DNA from: RBG-16-66-20 sp052386675
GTDB taxonomy: Bacteria; Pseudomonadota; Gammaproteobacteria; Burkholderiales; SG8-39
Assembly (NCBI GenBank): GCA_052386675.1
Contig: JBQTJX010000029.1
Span: forward strand, 62,001-126,000
Direction of reading: 5' to 3'
DNA length: 64,000 nt
The notes under the pieces were generated by a model that saw nothing but the letters and a program-made list of their open reading frames with translations, did no database searches and was not told the DNA's origin. Numbering within the stretch: position 1 is the first letter of the stretch; each line of letters opens with the position of its first letter. Of this stretch, positions 8,243 to 18,122 are shown in pieces. The position numbers were made by a program, and so were the translations under genes.

Positions 8243-9241
8243 ATGTTCATGAAAATGATCATTGCGCTGGTCGTGTCCGTTGCGGCGGCGTTCGTCCCGG
8301 CCACGGAGAAGTATGCCGTCTGGATCTTCTTCCTCGCGATGGTGGTGGCCTTTGTCATGGAGGGCGTGCGCATCGTGCCGCAGCAGTTCGCCTACGTGGT
8401 GGAGCGCTTCGGCCGCTACCACGGCGCCCTGGAGCCGGGCCTGAACCTGATCATCCCGTTCCTCGACCGCGTCGCCTACATGCATTCGCTCAAGGAGGTC
8501 CCGCTGGACGTCCCCGAGCAGGTCTGCATCACCAAGGACAATACCCAGCTGGCGGTCGATGGCGTGCTGTACTTCCAGGTCACCGACCCGCGCCTGGCTT
8601 CCTACGGCTCGGCCAACTACATCGCCGCGATCACGCAACTCGCGCAGACCACGCTGCGCAGCGTGATCGGCAAGATGGAGCTGGACAAGAGCTTCGAGTC
8701 GCGCGAGGACATCAACCGCCACATCGTCGCGGCGCTGGACGAGGCCGGGCGCAACTGGGGCATCAAGGTGCTGCGCTACGAAATCAAGAGCATCACGCCG
8801 CCGGAATCCATCCTGCGCGCGATGCAGGCGCAGATCACCGCCGAGCGCGAAAAGCGCGCCCTGATCGCCAAGTCCGAGGGCCAGCGGCAGGAAGAGATCA
8901 ACCTGGCCGATGGCCAGAAGCAGGCCGCGGTGCTCAAATCCGAAGGCGACAAGCAGGCCGCGATCAACAAGGCGCAGGGCGACGCCACCGCTATCCGGCT
9001 GCTGGCGGAAGCCAATGCCGCCGGCGTGCGCGCGGTCGCCGAGGCGATCGCCGACAAGGGCGGCATGGACGCGGCCAACCTGAAGGTCGCGACGCAATAC
9101 GTGGAAGCCTTCGGCGAACTGGCCAAGAAGTCCAACACGCTCATCCTGCCTGCCAGCGCGGGCGATGTCGGCGGCATGGTCGCCACGGCGATGACGGTGC
9201 TGGACAAGGTCCGCACGGCCAGTACCGTCGCCAAGGCCTGA
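8243..9241 (+). CDS. SPFH/band 7 (stomatin/QmcA-like) membrane protein
   Basis: A 332-residue SPFH protein with one or two N-terminal hydrophobic segments (residues 4-20 and 28-45). The band-7 domain follows from about residue 47 (RIVPQQFAYVVERFGRYH) to 220, then an Ala/Glu/Gln-rich coiled coil (about 215-290, AEREKRALIAKSEGQRQ) that drives oligomerisation. Family members form ring-like scaffolds and act in membrane quality control, often with FtsH or NfeD. The AGGAGGGG site at 8229-8236 supports the ATG at 8243. It forms an operon with the NfeD gene immediately upstream, the common NfeD/stomatin pairing. Confidence 0.9.
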   Translation: MFMKMIIALVVSVAAAFVPATEKYAVWIFFLAMVVAFVMEGVRIVPQQFAYVVERFGRYHGALEPGLNLIIPFLDRVAYMHSLKEVPLDVPEQVCITKDNTQLAVDGVLYFQVTDPRLASYGSANYIAAITQLAQTTLRSVIGKMELDKSFESREDINRHIVAALDEAGRNWGIKVLRYEIKSITPPESILRAMQAQITAEREKRALIAKSEGQRQEEINLADGQKQAAVLKSEGDKQAAINKAQGDATAIRLLAEANAAGVRAVAEAIADKGGMDAANLKVATQYVEAFGELAKKSNTLILPASAGDVGGMVATAMTVLDKVRTASTVAKA

Positions 9242-9257
9242 CGCGGCGCTTCGCGCC

Positions 9258-11180
9258 ATGCACGCCCGGACGGCGCCGGCTTCCGAGGCCGAGGCACGGC
9301 TGAAGGCCGCGCTGGAGCAGCTGCGCGAGAAGGAAGCGCAGCTGCGGGCGATCATCGAGCACGAGCCCGAGTGCGTGAAGATGCTCGACGCCGAAGGCCG
9401 CGTGGTCGAGATGAACCCCGCCGGCCTGGCGATGATCGGCGCCGACGGGCTGGAAGCGGTGGCGGGCGCCTGCGTCTATCCGCTGGTGGTGGCGGAGCAT
9501 CGCGACGCCTTCCGCGCGCTGACCGAGCGCGTTTGCCGCGGTGAACCCGGCGGCACCCTGCAGTTCGAGATCATCGGCCTCAAGGGCCATCGCCGCTGGC
9601 TCGAGACCCACGTCACGCCGATCCGCGCCGGCGCGCCGGGCGAGACGCGCCTGCTCGGGGTCACCCGCGACATCACCGAGCGCAAGCGCGCAGAGCAGCT
9701 GCTGCAGGACCAGTTCCACTTCGTCAACCAGCTGCTGGCGGCGATGCCCAATCCGGTGTTCTTCAAGGACGAGCAGGGCCGCTACCTCGGCTGCAACCGC
9801 GCCTTCGAGGAGTTCATCGGCATGAAGCGCGAGGACATGGTGGGCAGGACGGTGCACGACCTCGCGCCCAAGGAACTCGCCGACATCTATTTCGATGCCG
9901 ATCGCAAGCTGTTCGAGAACCCGGGCGAGCAGGTCTACGAGGCTTCGGCGCGCGCCGCCGACGGCAGCCAGCGCCAGGTGATGTTCTACAAGGCCACCTT
10001 CACCAAGGCCGACGGCAGCCTGGGCGGGCTGGTGGGGAGCATCGCCGACATCACGCCACGGGTCGAGGCCGAGCGCCGCATCCAGGGCGCCGACATCCGC
10101 CTGCGCGAGGCCATCGAGCACCTGAACGAGCCGGTCTGCATCACCGACGCCGAGGACCGCATCGTGGTGGCCAACCGCAGCTTCCGCGAGCTGAACGCAG
10201 CGGTCGCCGACTGCGTCGCACCCGGGCGTCGCTACGACGAGCACCTGCGCGAGGGCATCCGCCTGGGGCAGTTCCCCGAGGCCGAGGGGCGCGTGGAGGA
10301 ATGGCTCGCCGAGCGCATGGCGCGGCGGCACGCCGGGTCGGCGGTCCGCGAGGTGCGCCGGCAGGGCGGCATCTGGCTGCTGGTGCGCGACCAGAAGCTC
10401 GCCGACGGCGGCACCGTGAGCTTCGGCCTGGACATCACCAAGAGGAAGAACGACGAAGTCGCGTTGCGCGACATCAACCGCGAGCTGGAGCGCCGCGTCG
10501 GCTTGCGCACCGCGCAGCTGGAGGAGGCGATCCGCGAAATGGAGGCGTTCTCCTATTCGGTGTCGCACGACCTGCGCGCCCCGCTGCGCGCCATCGGCGG
10601 CTTCGCCCGCATGGTGATCGAGGACGAAAGCGGCCGGCTGTCGGAGGACGGGCGGCGCAAGCTGGAGGTGGTGGAGGCCAACGCGCGGCGCATGGGAATG
10701 CTGGTGGACGACCTGCTGCAGCTCGCGCGCGTCAACCGCAGCGAGCTGCGCCGCGAGCCGCTGGACATGGGCGCGCTCGCCGCGTCGGTGGCGGCTGAAC
10801 TCGGGCCGCTGCAGCCGCGGGCGCGACTCGAGGTCGCGACGCTGCCGGGCGCGAACGGCGACCCGGTGCTGGTGCGCCAGGCGCTCGCCAACCTGGTGGA
10901 CAACGCGCTCAAGTATTCGGCGCGTGCCGCGGCGCCGCGCGTCGAGGTGGGCTGGGATGGCGCCGAGGGCGCCTGGTTCGTGCGCGACAACGGCATCGGC
11001 TTCGACATGGCTCACGCGAAGAAGCTGTTCGACACCTTCGAGCGCCTGCACGGCGAGGCGTTCGAGGGCACCGGCATCGGCCTGGCCATCGTGCGCCGCG
11101 TGGCCGAGCGACACGGCGGCCGCGTCTGGGCCGAGGCCGCGCCTGGCCAGGGCGCGGCGTTCTACTTCACCCTGGGTTAG
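9258..11180 (+). CDS. multi-PAS sensor histidine kinase
   Basis: A 640-residue, apparently soluble kinase. An N-terminal coiled coil (about 10-28) precedes PAS1 (about 28-140, ending TRDITERKRAE), PAS2 (about 150-275, ending IADITPRVEAE) and a third PAS-like region (about 285-400, ending LDITKRKND). HisKA follows with phospho-accepting His437 in SVSHDLRAPL, then an HATPase with N box NLVDNALKY, G1 DNGIGF and G2 GTGIGLAI. The arrangement resembles phytochrome-type output kinases. No transmembrane segment and no response regulator gene are seen nearby, so it is an orphan. Its last 14 bp overlap the convergent TRAP permease gene. The signal is unknown. Confidence 0.88.
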   Translation: MHARTAPASEAEARLKAALEQLREKEAQLRAIIEHEPECVKMLDAEGRVVEMNPAGLAMIGADGLEAVAGACVYPLVVAEHRDAFRALTERVCRGEPGGTLQFEIIGLKGHRRWLETHVTPIRAGAPGETRLLGVTRDITERKRAEQLLQDQFHFVNQLLAAMPNPVFFKDEQGRYLGCNRAFEEFIGMKREDMVGRTVHDLAPKELADIYFDADRKLFENPGEQVYEASARAADGSQRQVMFYKATFTKADGSLGGLVGSIADITPRVEAERRIQGADIRLREAIEHLNEPVCITDAEDRIVVANRSFRELNAAVADCVAPGRRYDEHLREGIRLGQFPEAEGRVEEWLAERMARRHAGSAVREVRRQGGIWLLVRDQKLADGGTVSFGLDITKRKNDEVALRDINRELERRVGLRTAQLEEAIREMEAFSYSVSHDLRAPLRAIGGFARMVIEDESGRLSEDGRRKLEVVEANARRMGMLVDDLLQLARVNRSELRREPLDMGALAASVAAELGPLQPRARLEVATLPGANGDPVLVRQALANLVDNALKYSARAAAPRVEVGWDGAEGAWFVRDNGIGFDMAHAKKLFDTFERLHGEAFEGTGIGLAIVRRVAERHGGRVWAEAAPGQGAAFYFTLG

Positions 11181-13092
11181 ACGCGGCGGCGGCTCTGCGG
11201 CGCTCCAGCAGCTGGGCGGCCACCACCACCGCAAGCAGCGCCATGCCGATGGCGTCGGTGATCAACCCGGGCTTGATCAGGCACATAGCCGACACGAACA
11301 GCAGCACGCGTTGCCAGGCCGAGGCGAATCCGAGCAGCCAGCCGAACAGGCTTCCGGCGAGGCAGATGACCCCCACGGTTGCGGTCATGATGGACCAGAT
11401 CACGTAGGGCCACTCGCTCGCCCAGTCCTTCACGATCAGCAGCAGCATCGGCTCGTAGACGAACATGAACGGCACGATGTAGGCGGGCGCCGCCGCGCGC
11501 ATCGCCGCGAAGCCCGAGGCCCAGATGTCGGCCTTCGCGAGGCTGGCGGCGGCGAACACCGCCAGCGCCACTGGCGGGGTGATCGCCGACAGGATGGCGA
11601 AGTAGAAGGCGAACATGTGCGCGGCGGGCGCCACCACCCCCATCTTGATTACCGCCGGCACCAGCAGCGCAACCATGACGATGTAGGCCGGCGTGGTCGG
11701 CATGCCCATGCCCAGGATGATGCCGGCGATGGCAGTGAGGATGAGGGCGAGGACCAGCCAGTTCTGCGCCAGCGCGATCACGATCTGGGTGAACACGATG
11801 CCCAGGCCGGTGATGGTGACGCAGGCGATGACGATGCCGGCGCAGGCACAGGCCATGGCCACCGACAGCGCGTTCTTCGCGCCTTCCTCCAGCGCGTCGA
11901 ACACCGTGCGCCAGCGGATGCCGCCGCGCGTGGTGCTGCGCATCAGCGCCACCGGCAGGCAGGCGATCGCCGCGGCGAGCGCGCACAGCGGCGCGGAGTA
12001 GCCCATGAGCAGGCCCGTCAGCACGATCATGATCGGTGCGAACAGGTGGCCGCGCTCGGCCATGACGCGCACGAAGCGCGGCAGTTCGTCCTTCGGCACC
12101 CCGGCCAGATTGTAGCGCTTGGCCTCGAAGTGCACCGCGAAGAACACCGCGGTGTAGTAGAGCATCGCCGGCACCAGCGCCCACATCGCCACCTGGGCGT
12201 AGGGCACCGAAAGGAACTCGGCCATGACGAAGGCCGCCGCGCCCATCACCGGCGGCATCAGCTGGCCGCCGGTGGAGGCAACCGATTCCACGGCCGCGGC
12301 GAAGGGCGGGCGGAAGCCGGTGCGCTTCATGAGCGGGATGGTGATCGGGCCATCCACCATGACGTTGGCCACCGCGCTGCCCGAGACGGTGCCGAAGAGC
12401 GAAGAGCTCACCACCGCCACCTTGCCCGGGCCGCCCGCCTGGCTGCCGGTGATGGACATGGCGAAGTCCATGAACAGCTGCCCGGTGCCGCTTTTCTCCA
12501 TGAAGGCGCCGAAGATGACGAACAGCATGACGTAGGAGGCCGAGACCCCGAGCGTGGAGCCGAAGATGCCTTCGGTGGAGAGGTACACCTGCTCCATCAG
12601 CACCGGCAACTTCACCTGGGTGAAGAGCGAGGCGTAGACGAGGAACACCATGGCGGTGAGCGGCAGCGCCCAGCCGATGACGCGGCGCGTGCCCTCCAGC
12701 ACGATCAGCACCGAGACCACGGCGAAGAACCTGTCCGCCGCGGTGAGCTCGTCGATGTAGATGATGCGGTTGGTGAAGGCCTCGTAGTTGATGAAGATGT
12801 TGAGGACAAAGGCGAGGCCGAGCGCAAGCAGCGCCCAGTCGAGCAATCGCCAGCCGATGCCGGCGCCGGGCCGGGTGGGATAGAGCAGGAACACCAGCCC
12901 GATGGCGAACATCAGGTGGGTGCCGCGGAAGATCACCGCCTCGGGCGGGCCGAAGCCGGCGACGTACATGTGGTACAGCGACATCACCACCGCGATGGCG
13001 CCGACCAGCCAGCGCATGGCCTTCGCTGTGGGCGCGACAGCCTGCTTCTCGTCGGACTTGATCGGCGTGGACGGCGTGGCGATTTCGGTCAA
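11167..13092 (-). CDS. TRAP transporter fused permease (4TM/12TM, TAXI-type)
   Basis: A 641-residue inner-membrane protein in which the small (DctQ-like, about residues 26-200) and large (DctM-like, about 200-630) TRAP subunits are fused, as is usual in TAXI-type TRAP systems. Motifs include GTVSGSAVANVMVDG and MKRTGFRPPFAAAVESVAS in the large subunit. It uses an ion gradient to import an organic acid delivered by the binding protein encoded just upstream. The start is uncertain. The in-frame TTG at 13092 gives the expected hydrophilic N-terminus, but its AGGGGGAG site is only 2 nt away; the first ATG is at 13017. It overlaps the kinase gene tail-to-tail. Confidence 0.85.
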   Translation of the reverse strand: MTEIATPSTPIKSDEKQAVAPTAKAMRWLVGAIAVVMSLYHMYVAGFGPPEAVIFRGTHLMFAIGLVFLLYPTRPGAGIGWRLLDWALLALGLAFVLNIFINYEAFTNRIIYIDELTAADRFFAVVSVLIVLEGTRRVIGWALPLTAMVFLVYASLFTQVKLPVLMEQVYLSTEGIFGSTLGVSASYVMLFVIFGAFMEKSGTGQLFMDFAMSITGSQAGGPGKVAVVSSSLFGTVSGSAVANVMVDGPITIPLMKRTGFRPPFAAAVESVASTGGQLMPPVMGAAAFVMAEFLSVPYAQVAMWALVPAMLYYTAVFFAVHFEAKRYNLAGVPKDELPRFVRVMAERGHLFAPIMIVLTGLLMGYSAPLCALAAAIACLPVALMRSTTRGGIRWRTVFDALEEGAKNALSVAMACACAGIVIACVTITGLGIVFTQIVIALAQNWLVLALILTAIAGIILGMGMPTTPAYIVMVALLVPAVIKMGVVAPAAHMFAFYFAILSAITPPVALAVFAAASLAKADIWASGFAAMRAAAPAYIVPFMFVYEPMLLLIVKDWASEWPYVIWSIMTATVGVICLAGSLFGWLLGFASAWQRVLLFVSAMCLIKPGLITDAIGMALLAVVVAAQLLERRRAAAASNPG

Positions 13093-13111
13093 GGCTCCCC
13101 CTGGATGTGAA

Positions 13112-13134
13112 ACGGGGCGGCAGGGCCGCCCCGT
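13112..13134 (-). promoter_or_regulatory. GC-rich intercistronic hairpin between TAXI binding protein and permease
   Basis: A perfect 10-bp stem (13112-13121 with 13125-13134) with a 3-nt AGG loop, placed 26 bp after the binding-protein stop and 19 bp before the permease start. There is no T-run, so it is more likely a partial terminator or an mRNA-stabilising element that lets the binding protein be made in excess over the permease. That differential-expression role is inferred. Confidence 0.6.
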
Positions 13135-13160
13135 CCTCCCTCAACTCAACGGCAACGCAA

Positions 13161-14105
13161 CTACATCGCGCCGGCTTCCTTGTAGAACTTCGCCGCGCCC
13201 TTGTGGAAGGGCACGCCGATGTCCACCGCCATGTCCTTCGGCGTGATGCCGGCGATGGCCTTGTTCACCGCCGACATGGACTCCACGTTGGCCGCCATGG
13301 TCTTCACCATGTTGTAGACCACCTGCTCGGGCAGGTCGCAGGCGGCGATGACGTGGGTGGAGTAGCCGATCACCGGCACGTCCTTCGTCTGCTTCGGGTA
13401 GGTGCCCGCCTTGATGATGAGCTTGTTGTAGCCCGGATTCTGCTTCTTCAGCGTGTCCATGGTCTTGTCGTCCACCGGCACCAGCGAGATGTCGCGCGCG
13501 CTGGCGAGGTCCATCACCGAGGAGGCCGGTGCGGTTGTACCCAGGGTGAACACCTGCACGTGGCCGTCCTTCATCATGGACACCGCGTCGGTGTAGGACG
13601 CCTGGAAGTTGATCTTGGACAGCGCCTTGTAGTCCATGCCGTTCAGCTTCAGCGCCAACTCGGTCAGCAGCTCGCCGGTGTTGCCCTTGGGCTGCGTCAC
13701 CACCGACTTGCCCTTCAGGTCGGCGAAGGAGTTCACCTTGGCGTCGTTCAGCGCGACGACCTGGAAATACTGCGGGTAGATGTTGGCGAGCTGGCACACC
13801 TTGGTGACCTTCTTGGTGTACGGGGCGCGGCCCTCGAGGCCATCCACCGTGGTGCTCGAGTTGCCGAAGCCGATGTGCGCCTTGCCTTCGTCGACGCCGC
13901 GCACGTTGGCGATGCCGGCGCCGGGGGTCGCGGTGACGTTCAGCCCGGGGATCGCCTTCTCCCACATTCCCTTCAGTGCACCACCGAGGGGCACCCAGAC
14001 CCCGCCCTGCGGGCCGGTCATGAAGGTGACTTGCTGCGCTGCGGCAGGAAGCGCGCCGAACGCGCCGATTGCGCCCACTGCGAGCGCGAGAGCCTTGAGT
14101 TTCAT
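13161..14105 (-). CDS. TAXI family TRAP transporter solute-binding protein
   Basis: A 314-residue periplasmic protein with a signal peptide (about residues 1-23, ending PAAAQ). TAXI-family hallmarks follow: TFMTGPQGGVWVPLGGALK near residue 27, ATPGAGIANVRGVDEGKAHIGF near residue 58, and SYTDAVSMMKDGHVQVFTLGT near residue 165. It captures the substrate for the fused permease downstream. The ATG at 14105 is chosen over the one at 14120 because the GGAGGA ribosome site overlaps the latter and sits 6-7 nt from the former. Known TAXI ligands include glutamate-like and other organic acids; this one cannot be assigned. Confidence 0.9.
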   Translation of the reverse strand: MKLKALALAVGAIGAFGALPAAAQQVTFMTGPQGGVWVPLGGALKGMWEKAIPGLNVTATPGAGIANVRGVDEGKAHIGFGNSSTTVDGLEGRAPYTKKVTKVCQLANIYPQYFQVVALNDAKVNSFADLKGKSVVTQPKGNTGELLTELALKLNGMDYKALSKINFQASYTDAVSMMKDGHVQVFTLGTTAPASSVMDLASARDISLVPVDDKTMDTLKKQNPGYNKLIIKAGTYPKQTKDVPVIGYSTHVIAACDLPEQVVYNMVKTMAANVESMSAVNKAIAGITPKDMAVDIGVPFHKGAAKFYKEAGAM

Positions 14106-14183
14106 TCCGTTCTCCTCCAAGAGATTGGGATAGCTGTGCGGAGGGGAATCATACCGCAGGGAGGCGCCCTTACGATTTCCTGT

Positions 14184-14606
<423 letters not shown>

Positions 14607-14607
14607 G

Positions 14608-15342
<735 letters not shown>

Positions 15343-15346
15343 TCGG

Positions 15347-15979
15347 TCAACCTTCCAGTCGGAATGAAATCGGGATCAGCACCCAGGCGGAGACGGCCTG
15401 CTCTCCGCGCCGGGCCGGGACGAACTTCCAGCGGCGCACTGCCTCGCGCGCCGCGTGGTCCAGCCGGTCGTGGCCGCTCGAGCTGCGCACCTGCACCTCG
15501 GCGGCGCCGCCGCCCGGGGACACCAGGACGCGCAGGATCACGCGGCCCTGCTCGCCCATGCGCCGGGAGATCGCGGGGAACACCGGCGGCGGGTTGTCCA
15601 GGTAATCGGCGTCGAACACGGGCGGCACGAACGGGGCTGGCGCCGGGGCGGCGACCGGCGGCGGGGCCTCGATGGGCGCGGGCGGCGACGGCGGCGGTGA
15701 CGGCGGGGCGACGACGGGCGACGGCGCTTCGGCGGCAGCAGTGATGACAGGCGGCGGCTCGACCGGTCGCGGGACTGGCGGGCGCGCGACCGGCCTGGGC
15801 TTCGGGGGCTCGATCTTCGGTTCGGGCGGCTTCGGCGCCTGTGGCGGCAGCACCCAGTCCACCATGATCGGCGCGCTCGCGAGCAGCGCAGAGCGCGCCG
15901 GCTCGTACGCGAGCAGGGCAGTCACCATGACTGCATGCAGTCCGAGCGCCGAGGCCATGCCGGTGAGCCGCGCGTTCAT
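15347..15979 (-). CDS. tonB: energy transducer TonB
   Basis: A 210-residue protein with an N-terminal membrane anchor (about residues 7-25), a long Pro-rich periplasmic spacer (about 45-120, PPKPRPVARPPVPRPVEPPP-like), and a C-terminal TonB domain (about 128-208) containing YLDNPPPVFPAISRRMGEQG and VRRWKFVPA. It spans the periplasm to contact the TonB box of HmuR and transmit ExbBD energy. It starts 3 bp after the small Cys/His-rich gene. The dedicated tonB-exbB-exbD set downstream of a heme ABC transporter resembles other betaproteobacterial heme loci. Confidence 0.9.
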   Translation of the reverse strand: MNARLTGMASALGLHAVMVTALLAYEPARSALLASAPIMVDWVLPPQAPKPPEPKIEPPKPRPVARPPVPRPVEPPPVITAAAEAPSPVVAPPSPPPSPPAPIEAPPPVAAPAPAPFVPPVFDADYLDNPPPVFPAISRRMGEQGRVILRVLVSPGGGAAEVQVRSSSGHDRLDHAAREAVRRWKFVPARRGEQAVSAWVLIPISFRLEG

Positions 15980-15982
15980 CGC

Positions 15983-16234
15983 TCAATGCAGACTGCGGGA
16001 CTCGTCCACGGCCACCGCCGCCTCGCTCCAGGCGCCATGCAGCGCGGCGCAGACGTCGCGCACCACCGGAGGCGTGTCCGGATGCGTGGCGAGGCACTGC
16101 ATGTGGCGCGACACGCACAGCGCGAGGCGCGGACAGCCGCTTCGCGCGTAGTGCGTCATCAAGTAAATGAGCGCGGCGGCCACGGTGTCCGCGCGGCTGG
16201 CCTCAGGGTCGGGGTGGGGGATCGGCTCGTCCAT
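15983..16234 (-). CDS. small Cys/His-rich protein of the heme operon, unknown function
   Basis: An 83-residue soluble protein without signal or TM, between hmuV (11 bp gap) and tonB (3 bp gap). It has four Cys (34, 40, 47, 62) and six His (7, 28, 44, 51, 66, 83). C34 sits in SGCPRL, a Cys-Pro dipeptide of the kind used as a heme-regulatory motif, and the spacing C40-x3-H44-x2-C47 could bind metal or heme. I do not recognise a named family. The tight operon position is good evidence that it is a real gene used with heme import. A heme chaperone, sensor or helical bundle co-factor are all only inferences. Confidence 0.65.
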   Translation of the reverse strand: MDEPIPHPDPEASRADTVAAALIYLMTHYARSGCPRLALCVSRHMQCLATHPDTPPVVRDVCAALHGAWSEAAVAVDESRSLH

Positions 16235-16245
16235 GGCTTGCCTCC

Positions 16246-17034
16246 CTAGAGGGTGGGAACGACCAGCGGCCGATCAGCGCCGGGATGGCGCAGGATTGCC
16301 ACCGGCACGTTGAAGCAGTCGGCGATGTGCGCCTCGGTGAGCACCTCGTGCGGCGTGCCCTCGGCCGCGAGCGCGCCGCGCTTGAGGATCGCGATGCGGT
16401 CGGCATAGCGCGAGGCGAGGTTGAGGTCGTGCAGCACTGCGAGCACGCCGGCGCCGCGCTCGCGCGCGAAGCGGCGCGCGGTTTCCAGCGCGTGGTGCTG
16501 GTGCGCGAGGTCGAGGCTCGCCACTGGCTCGTCGAGCAGCAGGTAGCCGGGCTCGCGGGTATCGGTCTCCCACAACTGGGCCAGCACGCGCGCGAGCGAC
16601 ACCCGCGCACGCTCGCCGCCGGAGAGCGTGGCTACGCTGCGCGCTTCCAGCGCCGCGGCATCGGTCATGGCAAGCGCGGCGCGCGCCACGGCGAGGTCGT
16701 TCGCGCCCGGGGCGCCGCCCGAATGCGGGTGGCGGCCCAGCAGCACGGTCTCCAGCGCGTTGAAGCCGAACGCGACCGCGCCCTCCTGCGGCAGCACCGC
16801 GCGCCGCTTCGCCTGCTCGCGCAGGCTCCACAGGTAGAGTGGCCGGCCGTCCAGGCGCGCATGGCCCTCCTTCGGGCGCAAGTCGCCGGCCAGGACCTTG
16901 AGCAGCGTGGACTTGCCCGCGCCGTTCTCGCCGGCGAGCGCGAGCAGCTCGCCGGGGCGGACTTCGAGCGTGGCGTGTCGCAGCAGCGCCTTGCCGCCAT
17001 CCACCTTGAGCGTGACGTTCACCGCTTCGAGCAT
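16246..17034 (-). CDS. hmuV: heme ABC transporter ATP-binding protein
   Basis: A 262-residue ATPase. Walker A GENGAGKST lies near residue 36, the signature LSGGERARVSLARVLA near residue 137, and Walker B YLLLDEPVASLD near residue 163, with the switch His in AVLHDLNLA. It powers HmuU to move heme across the inner membrane. The ATG at 17034 shares its A with the hmuU stop (TGATG); an in-frame TTG three bases upstream is rejected. Length and motif order are normal for HmuV/BhuV. Confidence 0.92.
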   Translation of the reverse strand: MLEAVNVTLKVDGGKALLRHATLEVRPGELLALAGENGAGKSTLLKVLAGDLRPKEGHARLDGRPLYLWSLREQAKRRAVLPQEGAVAFGFNALETVLLGRHPHSGGAPGANDLAVARAALAMTDAAALEARSVATLSGGERARVSLARVLAQLWETDTREPGYLLLDEPVASLDLAHQHHALETARRFARERGAGVLAVLHDLNLASRYADRIAILKRGALAAEGTPHEVLTEAHIADCFNVPVAILRHPGADRPLVVPTL

Positions 17035-18122
17035 CAAAGCCTCCAGGTATGGCGCTGCCGGTAAAGCAGCACGAGGAAGAACGGGCCGCCCATCAGCGCG
17101 CAGACCACTCCCATGGGCAGTTCCGCCGGCGCGGCCAGGGTGCGCGCCAGCGTGTCGGCGAGCACCGCGATCAGCGCGCCGGCAAGCGCGCTGCCGGGCA
17201 GCACCACGCGGTGGTCCGGGCCGCAGGCGAGGCGCACGAAATGCGGCGCCATCAGTCCGATGAAACTGATGATCCCGGTGAAGGCCACCGTGGCGCCGAC
17301 CACCAGCGCGGCGAGCAGCACCGCGGCGCGCTTCAGGCGCTGCACGTCAACCCCGAGGTGGCCGGCCTCGGCCTCGCCCAGTGCGAGCGCGTTGAGCGCA
17401 GGGGCGAGGCGCAGCATCACCGCGCCCGCCGCGACGACAACGGTCCCTGACACCGCGACCACCTGCCAGCTGGCGCCGCCCAGGCTGCCCAGGCTCCAGA
17501 AGGTGAGGTTGCGCAACTGCTCGTCGTTGGCGATGAACTGCATGCCCCCGATGCCGGCAAAGGTCATTGCCGTGACCGCGATTCCGGCGAGCAGCATGAC
17601 CCCGAGCGAGGTGCGGCCCTCGCTTTGCCCGAGGCGGTACACCAGCAGCGTGGTGGCGAAGCCTGCGGCGAAGGCCGCCAGCGGCAGCGCGTAGCCGCGC
17701 AGCGCCGCGAACGCGGCCGGCATCCAGGACACGCCCAGCACGATGGCCGCGGCGGCGCCCAGCGCCGCGCCGCTGGAGATGCCGATCAGCGTCGGATCGG
17801 CGAGCGGATTCCGGAACAGGCCCTGCAGTAGCGCGCCGGCGAGCGCGAGCGCCGCGCCAACGCAGGCACCGAACAGCACGCGAGGCAGTCGGATGGTCCA
17901 GAGCACCGCTTGCTGCTGCTCGCTGTAGGCCACGCCGAAGTCAGCGAGCGGCCTGAATACGATGGCAAGGACCTGCGCGGGCGAAAGCTGGAACGCGCCG
18001 CTCGCGATCGCGACCACCACGGCCAAGGCGAGGGCGGAGGCGAGCAGCACCAGCGCGAGCGCGGGCGGGAGGCGTCCCGGCATTCGGGGCGTGCGGGGTA
18101 GCGCGGTCGCCGCTCCGCTCAT
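17034..18122 (-). CDS. hmuU: heme ABC transporter permease (FecCD family)
   Basis: A 362-residue inner-membrane permease with about 9-10 TM segments. Family motifs include RLPRVLFGACVGAALALAGALLQG near residue 75, NPLADPTLIGISSGAALGA near residue 100, and the EAA-like coupling region FIGLMAPHFVRL near residue 280. It forms the heme channel with HmuV. Its ATG overlaps the hmuT stop (ATGA), and its own stop overlaps hmuV. All of this points to tight stoichiometric expression of the inner-membrane complex. Confidence 0.92.
   Translation of the reverse strand: MSGAATALPRTPRMPGRLPPALALVLLASALALAVVVAIASGAFQLSPAQVLAIVFRPLADFGVAYSEQQQAVLWTIRLPRVLFGACVGAALALAGALLQGLFRNPLADPTLIGISSGAALGAAAAIVLGVSWMPAAFAALRGYALPLAAFAAGFATTLLVYRLGQSEGRTSLGVMLLAGIAVTAMTFAGIGGMQFIANDEQLRNLTFWSLGSLGGASWQVVAVSGTVVVAAGAVMLRLAPALNALALGEAEAGHLGVDVQRLKRAAVLLAALVVGATVAFTGIISFIGLMAPHFVRLACGPDHRVVLPGSALAGALIAVLADTLARTLAAPAELPMGVVCALMGGPFFLVLLYRQRHTWRL

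Noticed and set aside
9141..11234. Minus-strand open frame of nearly 700 codons opposite the histidine kinase
   Set aside because: Composition-driven antisense frame in high-GC DNA: Ala/Arg/His-rich, no domain, fully covered by a well-supported kinase on the other strand.
10924..13110. Plus-strand open frame of 728 codons opposite the TRAP permease
   Set aside because: His/Asp/Arg-rich antisense translation without any motif; the permease and its family signatures lie on the minus strand.
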